DNA of 64,000 bases from Liquorilactobacillus oeni DSM 19972 (GCF_001436275.1 NZ_AZEH01000039.1:783368-847367); one strand, 5' to 3'; numbered from the stretch's first letter, positions 43,389-54,165 are shown. Numbers and translations are program-made. Notes: a model not told the origin generated them from the sequence alone.

Positions 43389-44138
43389 TTAACTTCTCCT
43401 TGAAGTGAATCCTTGATAAATCACTAAAGCTGCAGCAACACTAGCATTTAGGCTTTGAACGTGTCCAATCATCGGAATCGTCAGTATTTCATCACACTCT
43501 TTTTTCAAGAGAGGTGTAATTCCTTTACCTTCATTTCCAATAACTAAAGCAACCGCGCCCTTTGCATTCCATTTACGAAAATCATTACCGTTCATATCCG
43601 TCCCAAAAACCCACATTCCTTTATCCTTTAAACTCTGTACTGTTTGTACCAAATTATTTACCCGAACTACTGGAACATGTTCAATTGCACCAGTCGAAGT
43701 TTTTGCTACTGTGGAAGTCAGCTGCACTGCACGTCTCTTGGGAATAATGATGCCGTGAACTCCTGCTGCATCAGCCGTGCGCATAATTGAACCTAAGTTA
43801 TGCGGATCTTCTATCCCATCAAGGATTAAGAAAAAAGGATCTTCATTTTCCTTGGCAGCACAGGCAAAAATATCATCTAGCGAAGCATACTCAAAAGCCG
43901 CTATTGCAACTACAACGCCTTGATGATTTTGATTGTCCGTGAGCAGATCCAGCTTGCTTTTGGGAACGGTTGAAACAATAATCTTCTTTTTGCGGGCAAG
44001 CTGGCTAATTTCTCTTAATGCATCTGAAGCATTGTTCTCTTGAATAAAAACCTTATTAATTGCTTGCTGACTTTTCAAGGCCGCTATTGCAGGATGCCTG
44101 CCGATTATAAATTCAGCTTTTTTTTCGTTACTATCCAA
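43389..44138 (-). CDS. rlmB: 23S rRNA (guanosine2251-2'-O)-methyltransferase RlmB (TrmH family)
   Basis: A SPOUT methyltransferase that modifies 23S rRNA near the peptidyl transferase centre. I start at TTG 44138 ([21 protein letters not shown], 249 residues) because AAAGGAG lies 10 nt upstream; the longer frame to 44159 has that Shine-Dalgarno site inside it. The N-terminal L30e-like domain is followed by [20 protein letters not shown] (about residues 110-129), [12 protein letters not shown] and [18 protein letters not shown] (about 221-238), the trefoil-knot motifs. It overlaps the mrnC stop by 8 bp and is followed by yacP. Confidence 0.95.
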   Translation of the reverse strand: MDSNEKKAEFIIGRHPAIAALKSQQAINKVFIQENNASDALREISQLARKKKIIVSTVPKSKLDLLTDNQNHQGVVVAIAAFEYASLDDIFACAAKENEDPFFLILDGIEDPHNLGSIMRTADAAGVHGIIIPKRRAVQLTSTVAKTSTGAIEHVPVVRVNNLVQTVQSLKDKGMWVFGTDMNGNDFRKWNAKGAVALVIGNEGKGITPLLKKECDEILTIPMIGHVQSLNASVAAALVIYQGFTSRRS

Positions 44139-44541
44139 AATTATTTTTCTCCTTTTCAATGGTGCCTATACACCAGTCAGCCAGCTCTTTTAACCTTTGC
44201 TTTTGCTCACTCAAAAAAAGATAGCCGAACACAGCTTCAAAACCTGTTGAAATCCGATAAGTCAAAACTGAAGTATTTTTAGCAGTTGTATGGCTTTTAG
44301 CATTACGTCCGCGCTTAAAATACTCCTGTTCAGTTTTTGTTAATATGCTTTCTTTTTCCATCTTAGCGATCAAAAACGCCTGCGCCTTGGCCGAAACAAA
44401 GTGAGTTGCTATTCGATGTAATTTATTAGGCTTTGTCATACCTTTTTTAATTAGGTGCTCTCGAATATACACCTCATAAGCTGCATCTCCCATATAAGCT
44501 AAAGCTATTCCGTTTATTAATTCAAAAGGTTCTTCAGTCAA
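44131..44541 (-). CDS. mrnC: Mini-ribonuclease III MrnC
   Basis: Mini-III matures 23S rRNA by cutting double-stranded ends. The 136-residue protein has only the RNase III catalytic domain and no dsRNA-binding domain: [21 protein letters not shown] (about residues 10-30) carries the conserved acidic residues, and [10 protein letters not shown] and [13 protein letters not shown] follow. The start is TTG 44541 with GGTGG 7 nt upstream, overlapping the end of cysS by 8 bp, so they are coupled. Confidence 0.96.
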   Translation of the reverse strand: MTEEPFELINGIALAYMGDAAYEVYIREHLIKKGMTKPNKLHRIATHFVSAKAQAFLIAKMEKESILTKTEQEYFKRGRNAKSHTTAKNTSVLTYRISTGFEAVFGYLFLSEQKQRLKELADWCIGTIEKEKNNFG

Positions 44542-45952
44542 TTTTTTTCCACCTTGTCCCTTGAGGAGTATCCTCTAGGATAATTCCTCTTCTTTTTAAC
44601 TCTGCACGAATAGCATCACTGTTTGCAAAATCGCGATTAGCACGTGCCTTATTTCTTTGTGAAATCAGATTTTCTATCTCTTCATCTTCTTGACCAAGGT
44701 TGTCTGTCAACCTAATCCCAAAGACCTCTAATAATTCTTTGAGGAGCGTACGTAGGGCAACCAGTGATTTAGCTGCCGGATTCTGTAAAGCGCTATAGAC
44801 ATTAATTTTTTTAGCTAGTTCATAAATTACTGTAATTCCATTTTGAACGTTGAAATCATCGTCCAAAGCCTCTACAAAGGCCTTTTTTTGTACTGCAAGA
44901 TACTCCTTAATTTCGCTTTCAATTGGTACATCCTTTATTGCGGTTTGCAAACGGTAACCTGCATTTTGATAGGCATTCTTCAGCTTTTTCAAGTTTGTAT
45001 CTGCCTCTTCAAGGTTTGCTTGACTATATTGTATCGGACGACGATACTGCGTAGTAGCCATAAAAAAGCGCAAAACCTGCGGAGAAACTTTTTTAATAAT
45101 ATCATGTACAGTTACAAAGTTGCCAAGTGACTTGCTCATTTTTTCATCATCTTTGCCAATTGTCACAAAACCATTATGAAGCCAGTAGTTTGCAAATTTT
45201 TTACCTGTCTTTGCCTCGCTTTGCGCGATTTCGTTTTCATGATGAGGAAACTCAAGATCTTGTCCGCCAGCATGAATATCAATCGTTTCTCCTAAATATT
45301 TTGTTGCCATAACAGAACATTCAATATGCCACCCAGGTCTCCCATTGCTCCACGGAGATTCCCAAGAAATTTCTCCTTTTTTGGCTGATTTCCACAATGC
45401 GAAGTCCAGCGGATCTTGTTTTTTATTTAGTTCATCATTATTTACCCGCTCACTAGCACCTTCTTCAAGCTCGTCAATTGACTGTCCAGATAATTCTCCA
45501 TAATTTTTAAACTTGCGGGCCCGATAATAAACATCTCCGCAGGATTCATAAGCATATCCCTTTTTAACAAGATCACTGATAAAGGAAACAATATCATTCA
45601 TAATGTTCATAACACGTGGATTCATAGTAGCCCGCTTAACGTTTAAAGCATCCGTGTCCTCATAAAAGGCTTTGATAAACCTGTCGGCGACTTCACGCGG
45701 ACTAATTTTTAATTCATGCCCCTCACGGATAATCTTATCATCCACGTCAGTAAAATTAGAAACATAATTAACTTTGTAGCCACGAAACTCAAAGTAACGA
45801 CGAATCGTATCAAATGCGATTACACTACGAGCATTTCCAATATGAATGTAGTTATAAACAGTCGGACCGCAGACATACATGTTCACTACTCCGGGAACAA
45901 GAGGAACAAAATTTTCTTTTTTATTTGTCAAAGTATTGTATAGCTGAATCAT
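44534..45952 (-). CDS. cysS: Cysteinyl-tRNA synthetase
   Basis: Class I synthetase that charges tRNA-Cys. The 472-residue protein has the HIGH-like [11 protein letters not shown] (about residues 34-44), the KMSKS motif [10 protein letters not shown] (about 269-278) and the zinc ligands (CGPTVY near residue 28, WHIECSVM and the [21 protein letters not shown] segment). The C-terminal anticodon-binding domain is complete. It heads cysS-mrnC-rlmB-yacP and has a likely promoter (TTGTAC-N16-TATAAT) just upstream. Confidence 0.99.
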   Translation of the reverse strand: MIQLYNTLTNKKENFVPLVPGVVNMYVCGPTVYNYIHIGNARSVIAFDTIRRYFEFRGYKVNYVSNFTDVDDKIIREGHELKISPREVADRFIKAFYEDTDALNVKRATMNPRVMNIMNDIVSFISDLVKKGYAYESCGDVYYRARKFKNYGELSGQSIDELEEGASERVNNDELNKKQDPLDFALWKSAKKGEISWESPWSNGRPGWHIECSVMATKYLGETIDIHAGGQDLEFPHHENEIAQSEAKTGKKFANYWLHNGFVTIGKDDEKMSKSLGNFVTVHDIIKKVSPQVLRFFMATTQYRRPIQYSQANLEEADTNLKKLKNAYQNAGYRLQTAIKDVPIESEIKEYLAVQKKAFVEALDDDFNVQNGITVIYELAKKINVYSALQNPAAKSLVALRTLLKELLEVFGIRLTDNLGQEDEEIENLISQRNKARANRDFANSDAIRAELKRRGIILEDTPQGTRWKKID

Positions 45953-45987
45953 GTGTCATGCCTCCTTTTTAATTTTAATTATAAACG

Positions 45988-46032
45988 ATCAAGGGCCCGG
46001 TACAAAACAAAGTTTTGTTCCGGACCCTTGAT
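45988..46032. repeat. Strong inverted repeat between gltX and cysS
   Basis: ATCAAGGGCCCGG pairs with CCGGACCCTTGAT, and inside TACAAAAC with GTTTTGTT, leaving a loop of about three bases. The minus-strand 3' side has no T run. It includes part of a probable cysS promoter (TTGTAC, 16 bp, TATAAT). It is not a T-box: only this hairpin of about 45 bp is present, with no specifier loop. Confidence 0.8.
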
Positions 46033-46045
46033 AAGAATTTTTTGA

Positions 46046-47536
46046 CTACTTATCCATCTCAGCCAATGTCTTTTGCAAATGCTTTAAGGCCTTTTCACGC
46101 CCTAAGAGCTCAATAGATGCAGCTAATTCAGGACCATGAGTTTCCCTCGTTGTTGCAATTCTAATCGGCATATACAACTTGCGGCCACGGATACTAGTCT
46201 CTTTTTGAATAGTGTAAATGGCATTTTGAATTTCAGTTGCATCAAAAATCTGTAACTTTTGTACTTTTTTTGCAAATTCTTTCAAAACAATTTCAGCACT
46301 TTCATCCGAGAGTTCTTTTTGCGCAGCTTCATTTAAAGTAGGAGGATCTTCGAAGAAAATCTCGGATAACTCAACAATCTGTCTCATAAACGACATCTGC
46401 TGTTTGAATAGACTGACCAGCTTACGAGCCCATTCAATTGTTTTGGAATCCGGATCCGCAGGAATTCGGCCGGCTTTAAGCAATTGTTTCAAAGAAGCAT
46501 CAACTATTTTATCTTCTTTTGCATTCTTAACATACTGGTTATTAACCCATTCTAACTTTTTAGCATCAAAAGATGCAGGTGAACGACTTAAGCGGTTTGG
46601 ATCAAACATTCCAATCAATTCTTTACGATTGAAGATCTCCTTTTCACCCACTGGTGACCATCCCAGCAAAGTAATGAAGTTAAACATCGCATCAGGCAGA
46701 TATCCAAGTTCACGATACTGTTCAATGAATTGCAGTACACTTTCATCACGTTTACTTAACTTTTTTCCGGTTTCTGTATTGATAATAAGAGTCATATGAC
46801 CAAATACCGGTGGCTCCCAGCCAAAAGCCTCATAAACAACAAGTTGCTTAGGAGTATTTGCAATATGATCATCTCCACGCAAAACATGAGTGATCTTCAT
46901 CAAATGGTCATCGACAACTACAGCAAAGTTATATGTCGGCATGCCATCACGCTTTTGAATGACAAAGTCCCCACCAATTGTATTCGAATGGAAACTAATA
47001 TGTCCCTTTACGACATCATCAAATTCATAAACCTTATTTTGAGGAACACGAATCCGAACGACTGGCTCCAATCCAGCTGCGCGGCATTCTGCTTTCTTTG
47101 CAGTAATTTCTTCATCTGTCATTCCTTCATATTCATAAACATATCTAGGAGCTTCACCACGTGCTTTTTGCTTATCTCGTTGTTTAGTAAGCTCTTCTTC
47201 AGTCATAAAAGATTCATACGCCAAATTTTTATCTAATAGTTCTTGAATCAGCGGTTTATAAATCGATAATCGTTCCGACTGGCGATACGGTCCATATTCT
47301 CCTGGTTTGTCAGGCCCCTCATCCCAGTCCATTCCTAACCAAGTTAAATTATCTAGTTGGCTTTTTTCACCGTCAGCGATATTTCGTTTTGAATCAGTAT
47401 CCTCGATTCTGATAACAAAAGTTCCATTATTGTGCCGCGCAAATAGATAATTGAATAATGCCGTACGCGCATTTCCAATATGCAAATGGCCTGTAGGGCT
47501 AGGAGCATAACGTACACGAATTTTTTTGTCTGCCAA
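46046..47536 (-). CDS. gltX: Glutamyl-tRNA synthetase
   Basis: Class I synthetase that charges tRNA-Glu; in organisms lacking GlnRS it also charges tRNA-Gln for later amidation. The 496-residue protein has the HIGH motif [19 protein letters not shown] (about residues 9-27) and KLSKRDES (the KMSKS variant, about 258-265), with the anticodon-binding all-helical C-terminal half. The start is TTG 47536 with GAGGCG about 6 nt upstream. It lies between yacL and cysS as in many Firmicutes. Confidence 0.99.
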   Translation of the reverse strand: MADKKIRVRYAPSPTGHLHIGNARTALFNYLFARHNNGTFVIRIEDTDSKRNIADGEKSQLDNLTWLGMDWDEGPDKPGEYGPYRQSERLSIYKPLIQELLDKNLAYESFMTEEELTKQRDKQKARGEAPRYVYEYEGMTDEEITAKKAECRAAGLEPVVRIRVPQNKVYEFDDVVKGHISFHSNTIGGDFVIQKRDGMPTYNFAVVVDDHLMKITHVLRGDDHIANTPKQLVVYEAFGWEPPVFGHMTLIINTETGKKLSKRDESVLQFIEQYRELGYLPDAMFNFITLLGWSPVGEKEIFNRKELIGMFDPNRLSRSPASFDAKKLEWVNNQYVKNAKEDKIVDASLKQLLKAGRIPADPDSKTIEWARKLVSLFKQQMSFMRQIVELSEIFFEDPPTLNEAAQKELSDESAEIVLKEFAKKVQKLQIFDATEIQNAIYTIQKETSIRGRKLYMPIRIATTRETHGPELAASIELLGREKALKHLQKTLAEMDK

Positions 47537-47658
47537 TTCCAGCGCCTCTTCTTTCTTTTCTTGATTTGACCATCTTCTAAAAATTTCAAATGATAGTCGT
47601 CACTCAAATAATTTTACAATGAATAAAAGGAAAAATAAACCAACAGTCTTATTTTTGT

Positions 47659-48780
47659 TTAATTTTTTTCTTTTAGCCCACGAGTTGCATGAACTGGTTT
47701 AGCAAAAATCATCCGACCAGCATCGGTTTGTAAAGCACTAGTAACAACTACTTCGAGTGGTTGATTAATATAGTAACGGCCATCTTCAACTACAATCATG
47801 GTCCCATCATCAAGGTAGGCCACCCCTTGTTGGCGCTCCGTCCCCTTTTTAATAACTGTTACCGTCATTTTCTCACCAGGAACCACTCTAGGCTTTAATG
47901 CTTTAGCAAGTGCATTAACGTTCAAAACTTCAACGTTTTGAAACTCACTGACTTTGTTTAAATTGTAATCATTTGTTACGATCACAGCATCAAGCAGCTT
48001 CGCCAACTTTATCAGCTTACTGTCCACTTCTTGAATATCTTCAAAATCGCCTTCGTACATCTCAACGGGTATTTTCAGTTCACTACGCAATTTATTTAAA
48101 ATATCAAGTCCTCTTCTGCCGCGTACTCTCTTAATGCTGTCTGCTGAGTCAGCAATATACTGCAGTTCATACAGCACAAAATTTGGTACCAAAAGTGTGC
48201 CCTCAATAAATCCTGTATTAACTAAATCATAAATACGGCCATCAATCAGTATATTAGTATCTAGTAGTTTGATCCTATGAAAATTTTCCCCAGCTTTGCG
48301 CTCTAAAATATTCTGTGGAGCACCATCAACTGCTTTTTCAGATTTGCGCCGTTGAGTAACTAATCTTTTAATGAAATCAAGATGATTTCTGCCTACAATG
48401 TAACCAAGATAGCTCATAATAACCATCAAAATTATAGGTATTACAGTATTTAAAAGGAATAATTGCGAATGCGAAAAAAGAGTAGAAAGCAATACCGCAA
48501 TAACAAGGCCTACCAAAATTGAGATACTAGTCGAAATAATCACGTACGGGCTCTGATGTGCTAGATTAACTTCAATTCTCTTAATCAGTCTTTCTAAAGG
48601 ATCTGTTACAAAAAGCGACACAATATACATAATTGCAAGGCCAAGTAAAATATTAACAATAAAATTATTCAGCCAAAAATTATCTTGCACATCTAATAGC
48701 AACCATAAATATGGCAAAAAAGTGTATCCTGCACCTATTCCAAGGACTGCAAGAACAACTTTGATCATTTTTTTTCTCAT
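47659..48780 (-). CDS. yacL: PIN/TRAM domain membrane protein YacL
   Basis: A 373-residue membrane-anchored protein. Four hydrophobic segments fill about residues 5-140, followed by a PIN nuclease-like domain (LLDTNILIDGRIYDLVNTGF, about 179-198; ELQYIADSAD; AVIVTNDYNLNKV) and a TRAM RNA-binding domain at the C terminus (about 295-355; VPGEKMTVTVIKKGTERQQGVAYLDDGTM). The four acidic PIN residues look present, so nuclease activity is possible. The function is not known. It is cotranscribed with radA (20 bp apart). Confidence 0.93.
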   Translation of the reverse strand: MRKKMIKVVLAVLGIGAGYTFLPYLWLLLDVQDNFWLNNFIVNILLGLAIMYIVSLFVTDPLERLIKRIEVNLAHQSPYVIISTSISILVGLVIAVLLSTLFSHSQLFLLNTVIPIILMVIMSYLGYIVGRNHLDFIKRLVTQRRKSEKAVDGAPQNILERKAGENFHRIKLLDTNILIDGRIYDLVNTGFIEGTLLVPNFVLYELQYIADSADSIKRVRGRRGLDILNKLRSELKIPVEMYEGDFEDIQEVDSKLIKLAKLLDAVIVTNDYNLNKVSEFQNVEVLNVNALAKALKPRVVPGEKMTVTVIKKGTERQQGVAYLDDGTMIVVEDGRYYINQPLEVVVTSALQTDAGRMIFAKPVHATRGLKEKN

Positions 48781-48800
48781 TTTCCTTTTTCCTTTCTGAA

Positions 48801-50171
48801 TTAGTTAAAAACTGCTTTTAAAGCCTGTCCTAACGTTGAAACACCAACAATCTCTATCTGGGAAGGGGCAGTCCAACCAGTTGCATTATTCTTAGGAAGG
48901 ATTACACGCTTAAAGCCCAACTTAGCAGCCTCAGCTACTCTTTGCTCAATTCGATTAACTCTTCTGATTTCACCTGTAAGCCCCAGTTCGCCGATAAAAC
49001 AATCTGTGGGACGTGTTTCAGTATCACGATAACTGGAAGCAATACTAACCGCAATTGCAAGGTCAATAGCAGGCTCATCTAACTTTACTCCACCAGCTGC
49101 CTTTAAATATGCATCTTGGTTCTGCAATAAAAGGCCTGCGCGTTTTTCCAAAACAGCCATTATCAGTGAAATTCGATTATGATCTAGTCCCGTTGAGGTT
49201 CTTTTGGCATTTCCAAAAGCCGTTGGAGTAACCAAAGCTTGCACTTCAACTAAAATAGGACGTGTACCTTCAAGCGATACAACAATGGCCGAACCAGTAG
49301 CTCCCTTAAGCCGTTCTTCTAAAAAAATTTCAGAAGGATTGGGAACTTCTGCTAATCCATTTTCTTTCATTTCAAAAATGCCAATTTCATTTGTGGATCC
49401 AAAACGATTTTTAACAGCACGCAAAATACGGTATGCATGGTGTAAATCTCCTTCAAAATATAAAACTGTATCCACCATATGTTCTAAAATTTTGGGGCCG
49501 GCAATCGCACCGCCCTTAGTTACATGGCCAACAACAAAAATTGTAACTCCGTTTGTTTTAGCAATTTGAAGCAGTTCTGCAGTAACTTCTCTTATCTGAG
49601 AAATGCTGCCGATTGCCGAAGACATCTCAGGCTCTTGCATTGTTTGAACAGAGTCGATTACAACAAAATCCGGGTGCATCTGTTCAATATAACGATGGAT
49701 ACTCGGCATATCTGTTTCTGGATAAAGATAGAACCGGTCGCCGTTTACTCCCAGTCTTTGTGCACGTAATTTTATCTGTACAGCACTTTCTTCTCCCGAA
49801 ACATACAACACCTTATTCTGCTTTGCTGCTAGTTGACCTGAAAGCTGCAACAAAAGAGTTGATTTTCCGATTCCAGGATCACCGCCTATTAAAATAAGCG
49901 AACCGGGAACAATTCCGCCTCCTAGGACGCGGTCCAGCTCTTGAGAATCTGTCTTTACCCGCGGATTTTCTTGAATACTGACGTCTTGCAGTTTCTGCGG
50001 TTTAACACTATTGCCGCTGAAATTAACACGCGCTGTCTTCTTTTCCTGTGTGCGTTCTTTAAGTTCTTCCGTCAATGTATTCCAAGAACCGCAGTTTGGA
50101 CAGCGCCCCAAGTAACGCGGCGATGTGTATCCACAATTTTGACACACATATTGCGTTTTCACTTTTACCAC
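48801..50171 (-). CDS. radA: DNA repair protein RadA (Sms)
   Basis: RadA is a RecA-like branch-migration helicase that helps recombination and natural transformation. The 456-residue protein starts at GTG 50171 with AAGGA 6 nt upstream. It has the N-terminal C4 zinc finger ([18 protein letters not shown], about residues 9-26), Walker [13 protein letters not shown] (about 95-106), the [11 protein letters not shown] motif (about 255-265) and a C-terminal Lon-like domain. It lies in dut-radA-yacL, typical of lactobacilli. ComFA and ComFC elsewhere in this window may use it during transformation. Confidence 0.98.
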   Translation of the reverse strand: MVKVKTQYVCQNCGYTSPRYLGRCPNCGSWNTLTEELKERTQEKKTARVNFSGNSVKPQKLQDVSIQENPRVKTDSQELDRVLGGGIVPGSLILIGGDPGIGKSTLLLQLSGQLAAKQNKVLYVSGEESAVQIKLRAQRLGVNGDRFYLYPETDMPSIHRYIEQMHPDFVVIDSVQTMQEPEMSSAIGSISQIREVTAELLQIAKTNGVTIFVVGHVTKGGAIAGPKILEHMVDTVLYFEGDLHHAYRILRAVKNRFGSTNEIGIFEMKENGLAEVPNPSEIFLEERLKGATGSAIVVSLEGTRPILVEVQALVTPTAFGNAKRTSTGLDHNRISLIMAVLEKRAGLLLQNQDAYLKAAGGVKLDEPAIDLAIAVSIASSYRDTETRPTDCFIGELGLTGEIRRVNRIEQRVAEAAKLGFKRVILPKNNATGWTAPSQIEIVGVSTLGQALKAVFN

Positions 50172-50251
50172 AAGTCGTCCTTCTTTCTTTAATTAGCTGT
50201 CTCAAAAAACGAATACATAGAAATTAAAATTAAATTTTGTATAACTTTAGC

Positions 50252-50797
50252 TTAACGTCCTGAAGACCCAAAACCACCTGTTCGTTTCTTGATAACTTTT
50301 TCTTCCCCATCAGCCAATAAAAAAGGCACAAAGATCCCTTGCCCAACCCGCTCTCCTTTTTTTAAGCACAAATCATGGATTCCAAAATTAATAAGCTGAA
50401 AGAAAATTTCACCTTCATTGTTTGGATTATTATAATAATCAGCATCAACAATTCCGACCCCATTAGGCAAAACCAGACTACGTTTTAATGGATTGCTGGA
50501 GCGATTAGCAAGCAGCAAAAATTCGTTTGGCTGCATATAGGCTTTGATACCAGTCGGCACTAAAAAAGGTTTCAGGACTTTTTGTGCAGCAACCTGCTCA
50601 TTTTTTTCAATCTTTTTTTGAGTAGCTAGTTTCCACAAAATTTTTATAAACTTAAGTTTCCAAATACTTGGGATCACAAAATCTTCTGCGACGTAAAAAT
50701 CATAACCAGCCGCATTTTGAGTGGCTCTTACTGGAAGACGCAGTCCCTTTTTTACATATTTGCTGACAATTTCAAATCCTCTTTTCAAAAAAATCAC
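50252..50797 (-). CDS. dut: dUTP diphosphatase, with an internal insertion
   Basis: dUTPase hydrolyses dUTP to dUMP, keeping uracil out of DNA. The 181-residue protein has the five trimeric-dUTPase motifs: AAGYDFYVAED (motif 1), NRSSNPLKRSLVLPNGVGIVD (2-3), GERVGQGIFVPF (4) and RTGGFGSSGR (5) at the C terminus. Between motif 1 and the next strand there is an insertion of about 35 residues rich in Lys and aromatic residues (IWKLKFIKILWKLATQKKIEKN), longer than in Escherichia coli; it is probably a lactobacillus-type loop. The 5' end is uncertain: GTG at 50797 or TTG at 50788 (AGAG nearby). It heads dut-radA-yacL. Confidence 0.95.
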   Translation of the reverse strand: MIFLKRGFEIVSKYVKKGLRLPVRATQNAAGYDFYVAEDFVIPSIWKLKFIKILWKLATQKKIEKNEQVAAQKVLKPFLVPTGIKAYMQPNEFLLLANRSSNPLKRSLVLPNGVGIVDADYYNNPNNEGEIFFQLINFGIHDLCLKKGERVGQGIFVPFLLADGEEKVIKKRTGGFGSSGR

Positions 50798-50854
50798 ACT
50801 CTCTTTTCGCTTAATATTTTTATTCTATCATCATTTACAGCCTAGATACAGGAA

Positions 50855-50879
50855 GTTATTTACTATGATATAATTAAAT
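50855..50879 (+). promoter_or_regulatory. Promoter of the GNAT-rpiA-pepC run
   Basis: An extended -10 box TGATATAAT lies about 25 bp before the GNAT start codon, with no clear -35. It points away from dut. Confidence 0.5.
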
Positions 50880-50896
50880 AAAAATGAGGTGATAGT

Positions 50897-51187
50897 ATGC
50901 TTGCTGTTTGGAATGGAAACGCTTTTGACTATTATCGTTCTCAAACTGATAAAACACCAGTGGCACATATTGGTTTTAAACTGATAAATGATAATCAAAC
51001 TTATGTCGTCGAACACACTTGGGTTTCAGAAAAAGAGCGCGGAAAGGGCTTAGCTGGTAAAATCACAAAAGAATTTTTGCAACGAGTAACAGAACAAAAA
51101 AAGAAAGTCCTTCCTTTATGCCCGTATACACAATCCTTTTTTCAAAGAAACTCTGAATACCGCTATTTACTGGCAGATAAAAGTTGA
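50897..51187 (+). CDS. GNAT-type N-acetyltransferase, short form
   Basis: A 96-residue single-domain protein of the short GNAT (YjdJ, NatD1/Gtt1-like) type. It has the acetyl-CoA-binding segment [19 protein letters not shown] (about residues 47-65), the family's (R/Q)GxG(L/I)A site, and then [19 protein letters not shown]. The likely substrate is a small molecule or protein N terminus, but this cannot be told from the sequence. The start has GAGGTG 7 nt upstream. Its stop codon lies 14 bp ahead of rpiA, so the two are cotranscribed. Confidence 0.88.
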   Translation: MLAVWNGNAFDYYRSQTDKTPVAHIGFKLINDNQTYVVEHTWVSEKERGKGLAGKITKEFLQRVTEQKKKVLPLCPYTQSFFQRNSEYRYLLADKS

Positions 51188-51201
51188 CTAGGGAGGATAA
51201 T

Positions 51202-51885
51202 ATGAAACAAGATGAATTAAAAAAATTAGTTGGTTACAAAGCTGTCGATTGGATTCACGATGGAATGATTGTAGGACTTGGAACTGGTTCTACTGTTAAA
51301 TATATGATTAATGCACTTGCTCGTAAAATCAAAAATGAGCATTTAAATATTACTGGTGTTGTGACTTCTAATCAAACGGCGAATCAAGCGCGACTTTTAG
51401 GTATTAAACTGAAATCTGTAGATGCAGTTGATCACATTGACCTGACAATCGACGGCGCAGATGAAATCAGTTCCGATTATCAAGGAATCAAAGGCGGCGG
51501 GGCTGCTTTGCTTTTTGAAAAAATAGTTGCCACAAATTCGAAAAAAAATATCTGGATCGTTGACCAAAGCAAACTTGTTGATCAGTTGGGAGCATTCCCA
51601 CTTCCCGTTGAGGTTATCCCCTACGGAAGCCGGCAGTTATTTTCCAGTTTTAAAGCTAAAGGATTCCATCCGGAATTTCGGATTACAACAATGGGCGAAA
51701 AACGGAAAACTGATTCAGGAAACTTCATCATTGACCTTCATTTAGGTAAAATCAGCAAGCCTGAAAAAATGGCTACCTACTTAAAGAGTCAAGTAGGAGT
51801 AGTTGAACACGGTCTGTTTTTAAACACTGTCAACACTGTTGTCGCCGGTTATGATGATGGTCCGCGAGTATTTGAAGCGCGCTGA
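51202..51885 (+). CDS. rpiA: Ribose-5-phosphate isomerase A
   Basis: RpiA interconverts ribulose 5-phosphate and ribose 5-phosphate. I start at ATG 51202 ([16 protein letters not shown], 227 residues) with GGGAGG 6 nt upstream; the frame from 51184 has no site. The signature segments are [16 protein letters not shown] (about residues 23-38), [28 protein letters not shown] (about 84-111) and WIVDQSKLV. In this family the Asp and Glu of DGADE and the Lys of KGGGAA are catalytic. It is followed 74 bp later by pepC. Confidence 0.98.
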   Translation: MKQDELKKLVGYKAVDWIHDGMIVGLGTGSTVKYMINALARKIKNEHLNITGVVTSNQTANQARLLGIKLKSVDAVDHIDLTIDGADEISSDYQGIKGGGAALLFEKIVATNSKKNIWIVDQSKLVDQLGAFPLPVEVIPYGSRQLFSSFKAKGFHPEFRITTMGEKRKTDSGNFIIDLHLGKISKPEKMATYLKSQVGVVEHGLFLNTVNTVVAGYDDGPRVFEAR

Positions 51886-51959
51886 CTCTACTCGGTATTT
51901 ACGGACTACTTTTTTTAGCATATAATACTTTATATCTTTTTCTTAGGAGAGTGAGCTAA

Positions 51960-53294
51960 TTGACTAAAGCAATTATGAACCAACAATTATCTAAATTCAA
52001 AGAATCATTGCAAAAACGTCCTGAGCACCAGATTTTAGAAAGGACAGTCACAAAAAATGGTGTTTTAGCTTCTGCTGTTGATTATCACGCTGAGTCAAAA
52101 ATGACACCAGTTTTCTCAATTGATCTTGATACAGGAGATGTCGCTAATCAGAAACAATCCGGCCGTTGTTGGATGTTTGCAGCCTTAAATACAATGCGTC
52201 ACGAAATAAAGAACAAGTTTAATGTGCCTAAAGATTTTGAGTTATCTCAAAACTATACTTATTTTTGGGATAAACTTGAAAAGGCAAATTATTTTTACGA
52301 AAATGTCCTTGCAACCGCTGATTTGCCTACCTCTGATCGTAAAGTTGCATGGCTTATGGAAACACCGCAGCAAGACGGCGGTCAGTGGGATATGATTGTT
52401 TCTATCATCCAAAAATATGGTGTAGTTCCTAAGTCTGCAATGCCGGAAACATATAATTCCTCAAAATCAAGTGAATTCAACAGCACCTTTAATCTAAAAT
52501 TACGCAAAGACGCCGTTGCGTTGCGGAAGTTAGCTGCTCAAAAAACAACTGAGGAGAAGCTCGAAGCCTTCAAAGAAGAATTATTAGATGAAAATTATCG
52601 AATGTTGGCGTATAGCTTTGGCGAACCACCTGTACATTTTGATTTTGAATATCGCGATGCAGAAAAAAAATATCATCTTGATCGTAATTTGACTGCGCTT
52701 GATTTCTTCAAGAAATATGTTGGCTGGAACTTAGACGATTATGTTTCTATTATAAATGGACCAACTGCTGACAAACCGTATAAACACATGTATACGGTAG
52801 AAATGCTGGGCAACGTAGTTGACGGTCGTCAGGTCCGTCATTTAAATGTGAACATGGAAACTTTTCGTAATGTTGCTATTAAACAGCTTCAACAAGGCGA
52901 AAGTGTTTGGTTCGGGTGTGATGTTGGAAAAGAATCTGATAGACAAAAAGGTATTATGGAAACAGGGCTATACCGCAAAGGTGAACTCTTCGATGTTGAT
53001 CTTCAGATGTCTAAAGCAGAACGCCTTGACTATAGTCAAAGTCTTATGACCCATGCAATGGTTCTTACAGGTGTTGATTTGGTCGACGGCAAGCCAACCA
53101 AATGGAAAGTTGAGAACTCCTGGGGTAAAAAAGTTGGTAATGAAGGATTTTTTGTTATGAGCAATAATTGGATGAACGAGTATTGCTATCAGGTTGTTGT
53201 AAACAAGAAATACCTGCCTGCTGAATTACAAGAGGTACTTAAAGAAGATCCAAAAGTCCTTGCTCCTTGGGATCCAATGGGTTCACTTGCATAA
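51960..53294 (+). CDS. pepC: Aminopeptidase C (PepC), C1B cysteine peptidase
   Basis: PepC is a cytoplasmic bleomycin-hydrolase-type aminopeptidase, important in lactic acid bacteria for use of casein-derived peptides. The 444-residue protein has the catalytic Cys in KQSGRCWMFAALNTMRHE (about residues 66-83), the His in SLMTHAMVLTGVDLV (about 360-374) and the Asn in VENSWGKK (about 382-389). The C terminus ends in SLA, a short tail as in other family members. The start is probably TTG 51960 (MTKAIMNQQ), 10 nt after GAGAGTGAG; the ATG at 51975 is an alternative. It is followed by a strong terminator. Confidence 0.97.
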   Translation: MTKAIMNQQLSKFKESLQKRPEHQILERTVTKNGVLASAVDYHAESKMTPVFSIDLDTGDVANQKQSGRCWMFAALNTMRHEIKNKFNVPKDFELSQNYTYFWDKLEKANYFYENVLATADLPTSDRKVAWLMETPQQDGGQWDMIVSIIQKYGVVPKSAMPETYNSSKSSEFNSTFNLKLRKDAVALRKLAAQKTTEEKLEAFKEELLDENYRMLAYSFGEPPVHFDFEYRDAEKKYHLDRNLTALDFFKKYVGWNLDDYVSIINGPTADKPYKHMYTVEMLGNVVDGRQVRHLNVNMETFRNVAIKQLQQGESVWFGCDVGKESDRQKGIMETGLYRKGELFDVDLQMSKAERLDYSQSLMTHAMVLTGVDLVDGKPTKWKVENSWGKKVGNEGFFVMSNNWMNEYCYQVVVNKKYLPAELQEVLKEDPKVLAPWDPMGSLA

Positions 53295-53354
53295 ATAAGT
53301 ACCGACCTTTATTTAAATTTAAACTAGTTAACCAGTTAATCAATTCGAACAAAA

Positions 53355-53404
53355 TAAAAAGCATTCCAAGTCGGCCTCAATGTGCGACTTTGAAATGCTT
53401 TTTA
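53355..53404. terminator. Bidirectional terminator between pepC and gpmA
   Basis: AAAAAGCATT pairs with AATGCTTTTT and CAAGTCG with CGACTTTG around an 11-nt loop. It separates the converging pepC and gpmA. Confidence 0.93.
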
Positions 53405-53472
53405 TTATTTATAGAAACAAAAATAACCTGTCTTATCTAGAGAAAACCCATTTAATAAATAACAGCCACCAG

Positions 53473-54165
53473 TTAATATATCGTGTGCTCGCTTTTGAGA
53501 ATTTTTTCCTTCACTATTCGTAATTTATTATCAAGTTCGTAAATAATCGGCGTACCATTTGCAACTTCCACTCCGTCGATTTCTTCATCATCAATTTCTT
53601 CTATATACTTTATCAAAGCACGCAACGTACTTCCATGTGCAACAATCAATTGGTTATTTCCATGTAAAAGTTGCGGTGCAATCTTATCCACCCAATAAGG
53701 AATAATTCTATCAGAAGCCATTTTTAAACTTTCTGCTCGCGGTAAAATTGACTGCGGATAGGCATGATAACGCCGATCATTGTCAGTTTCATCCATCAGT
53801 GGCGGTACAGTAGTAAAACTGCGCCGCCATAAAGCTACTTGTCTATCCCCGTAGACCTTACGGGTCCAATTCTTATTTAACCCCCGTAATGCTCCATAGT
53901 GTCTTTCATTCAAGCGCCAGCTTTTCAATACAGGTATGTTGCTTTGACCAATTTGGTCTAAAACAATATCAGCGGTCTTAATAGCTCTTGACAAAACAGA
54001 TGTATGTAGCTGCTTAAAAGTTATCTTTGTTTTTCGTAAAAGTTCTCCTGCTTCTTTTGCCTGAAACTCGCCTTTCTTCGTTAATGGTGCATCTGTCCAT
54101 CCAGTATATTCATTTTCTTTATTCGCAATACTTTGGCCGTGACGTAGCAAAACCAACTTTACCAT
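53473..54165 (-). CDS. gpmA: 2,3-bisphosphoglycerate-dependent phosphoglycerate mutase
   Basis: This enzyme interconverts 3- and 2-phosphoglycerate in glycolysis. The 230-residue protein has the catalytic [20 protein letters not shown] (about residues 4-23; phospho-His), the [15 protein letters not shown] segment (about 84-98), and the second His in [17 protein letters not shown] (about 183-199). These residues are intact. Lactobacilli often carry several paralogues, so this may be a secondary copy. It has AAGGAG 7 nt upstream and is a single-gene unit. Confidence 0.93.
   Translation of the reverse strand: MVKLVLLRHGQSIANKENEYTGWTDAPLTKKGEFQAKEAGELLRKTKITFKQLHTSVLSRAIKTADIVLDQIGQSNIPVLKSWRLNERHYGALRGLNKNWTRKVYGDRQVALWRRSFTTVPPLMDETDNDRRYHAYPQSILPRAESLKMASDRIIPYWVDKIAPQLLHGNNQLIVAHGSTLRALIKYIEEIDDEEIDGVEVANGTPIIYELDNKLRIVKEKILKSEHTIY

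Noticed and set aside
43562..44282. Open frames of 60-80 codons antisense to rlmB and mrnC
   Set aside because: They are shadows of conserved genes with no start signals.
45953..46045. A T-box riboswitch upstream of cysS (an AAGGGTCC-like segment is present)
   Set aside because: The gap is only 93 bp; there is no specifier stem, no full T-box sequence and no T-run terminator.
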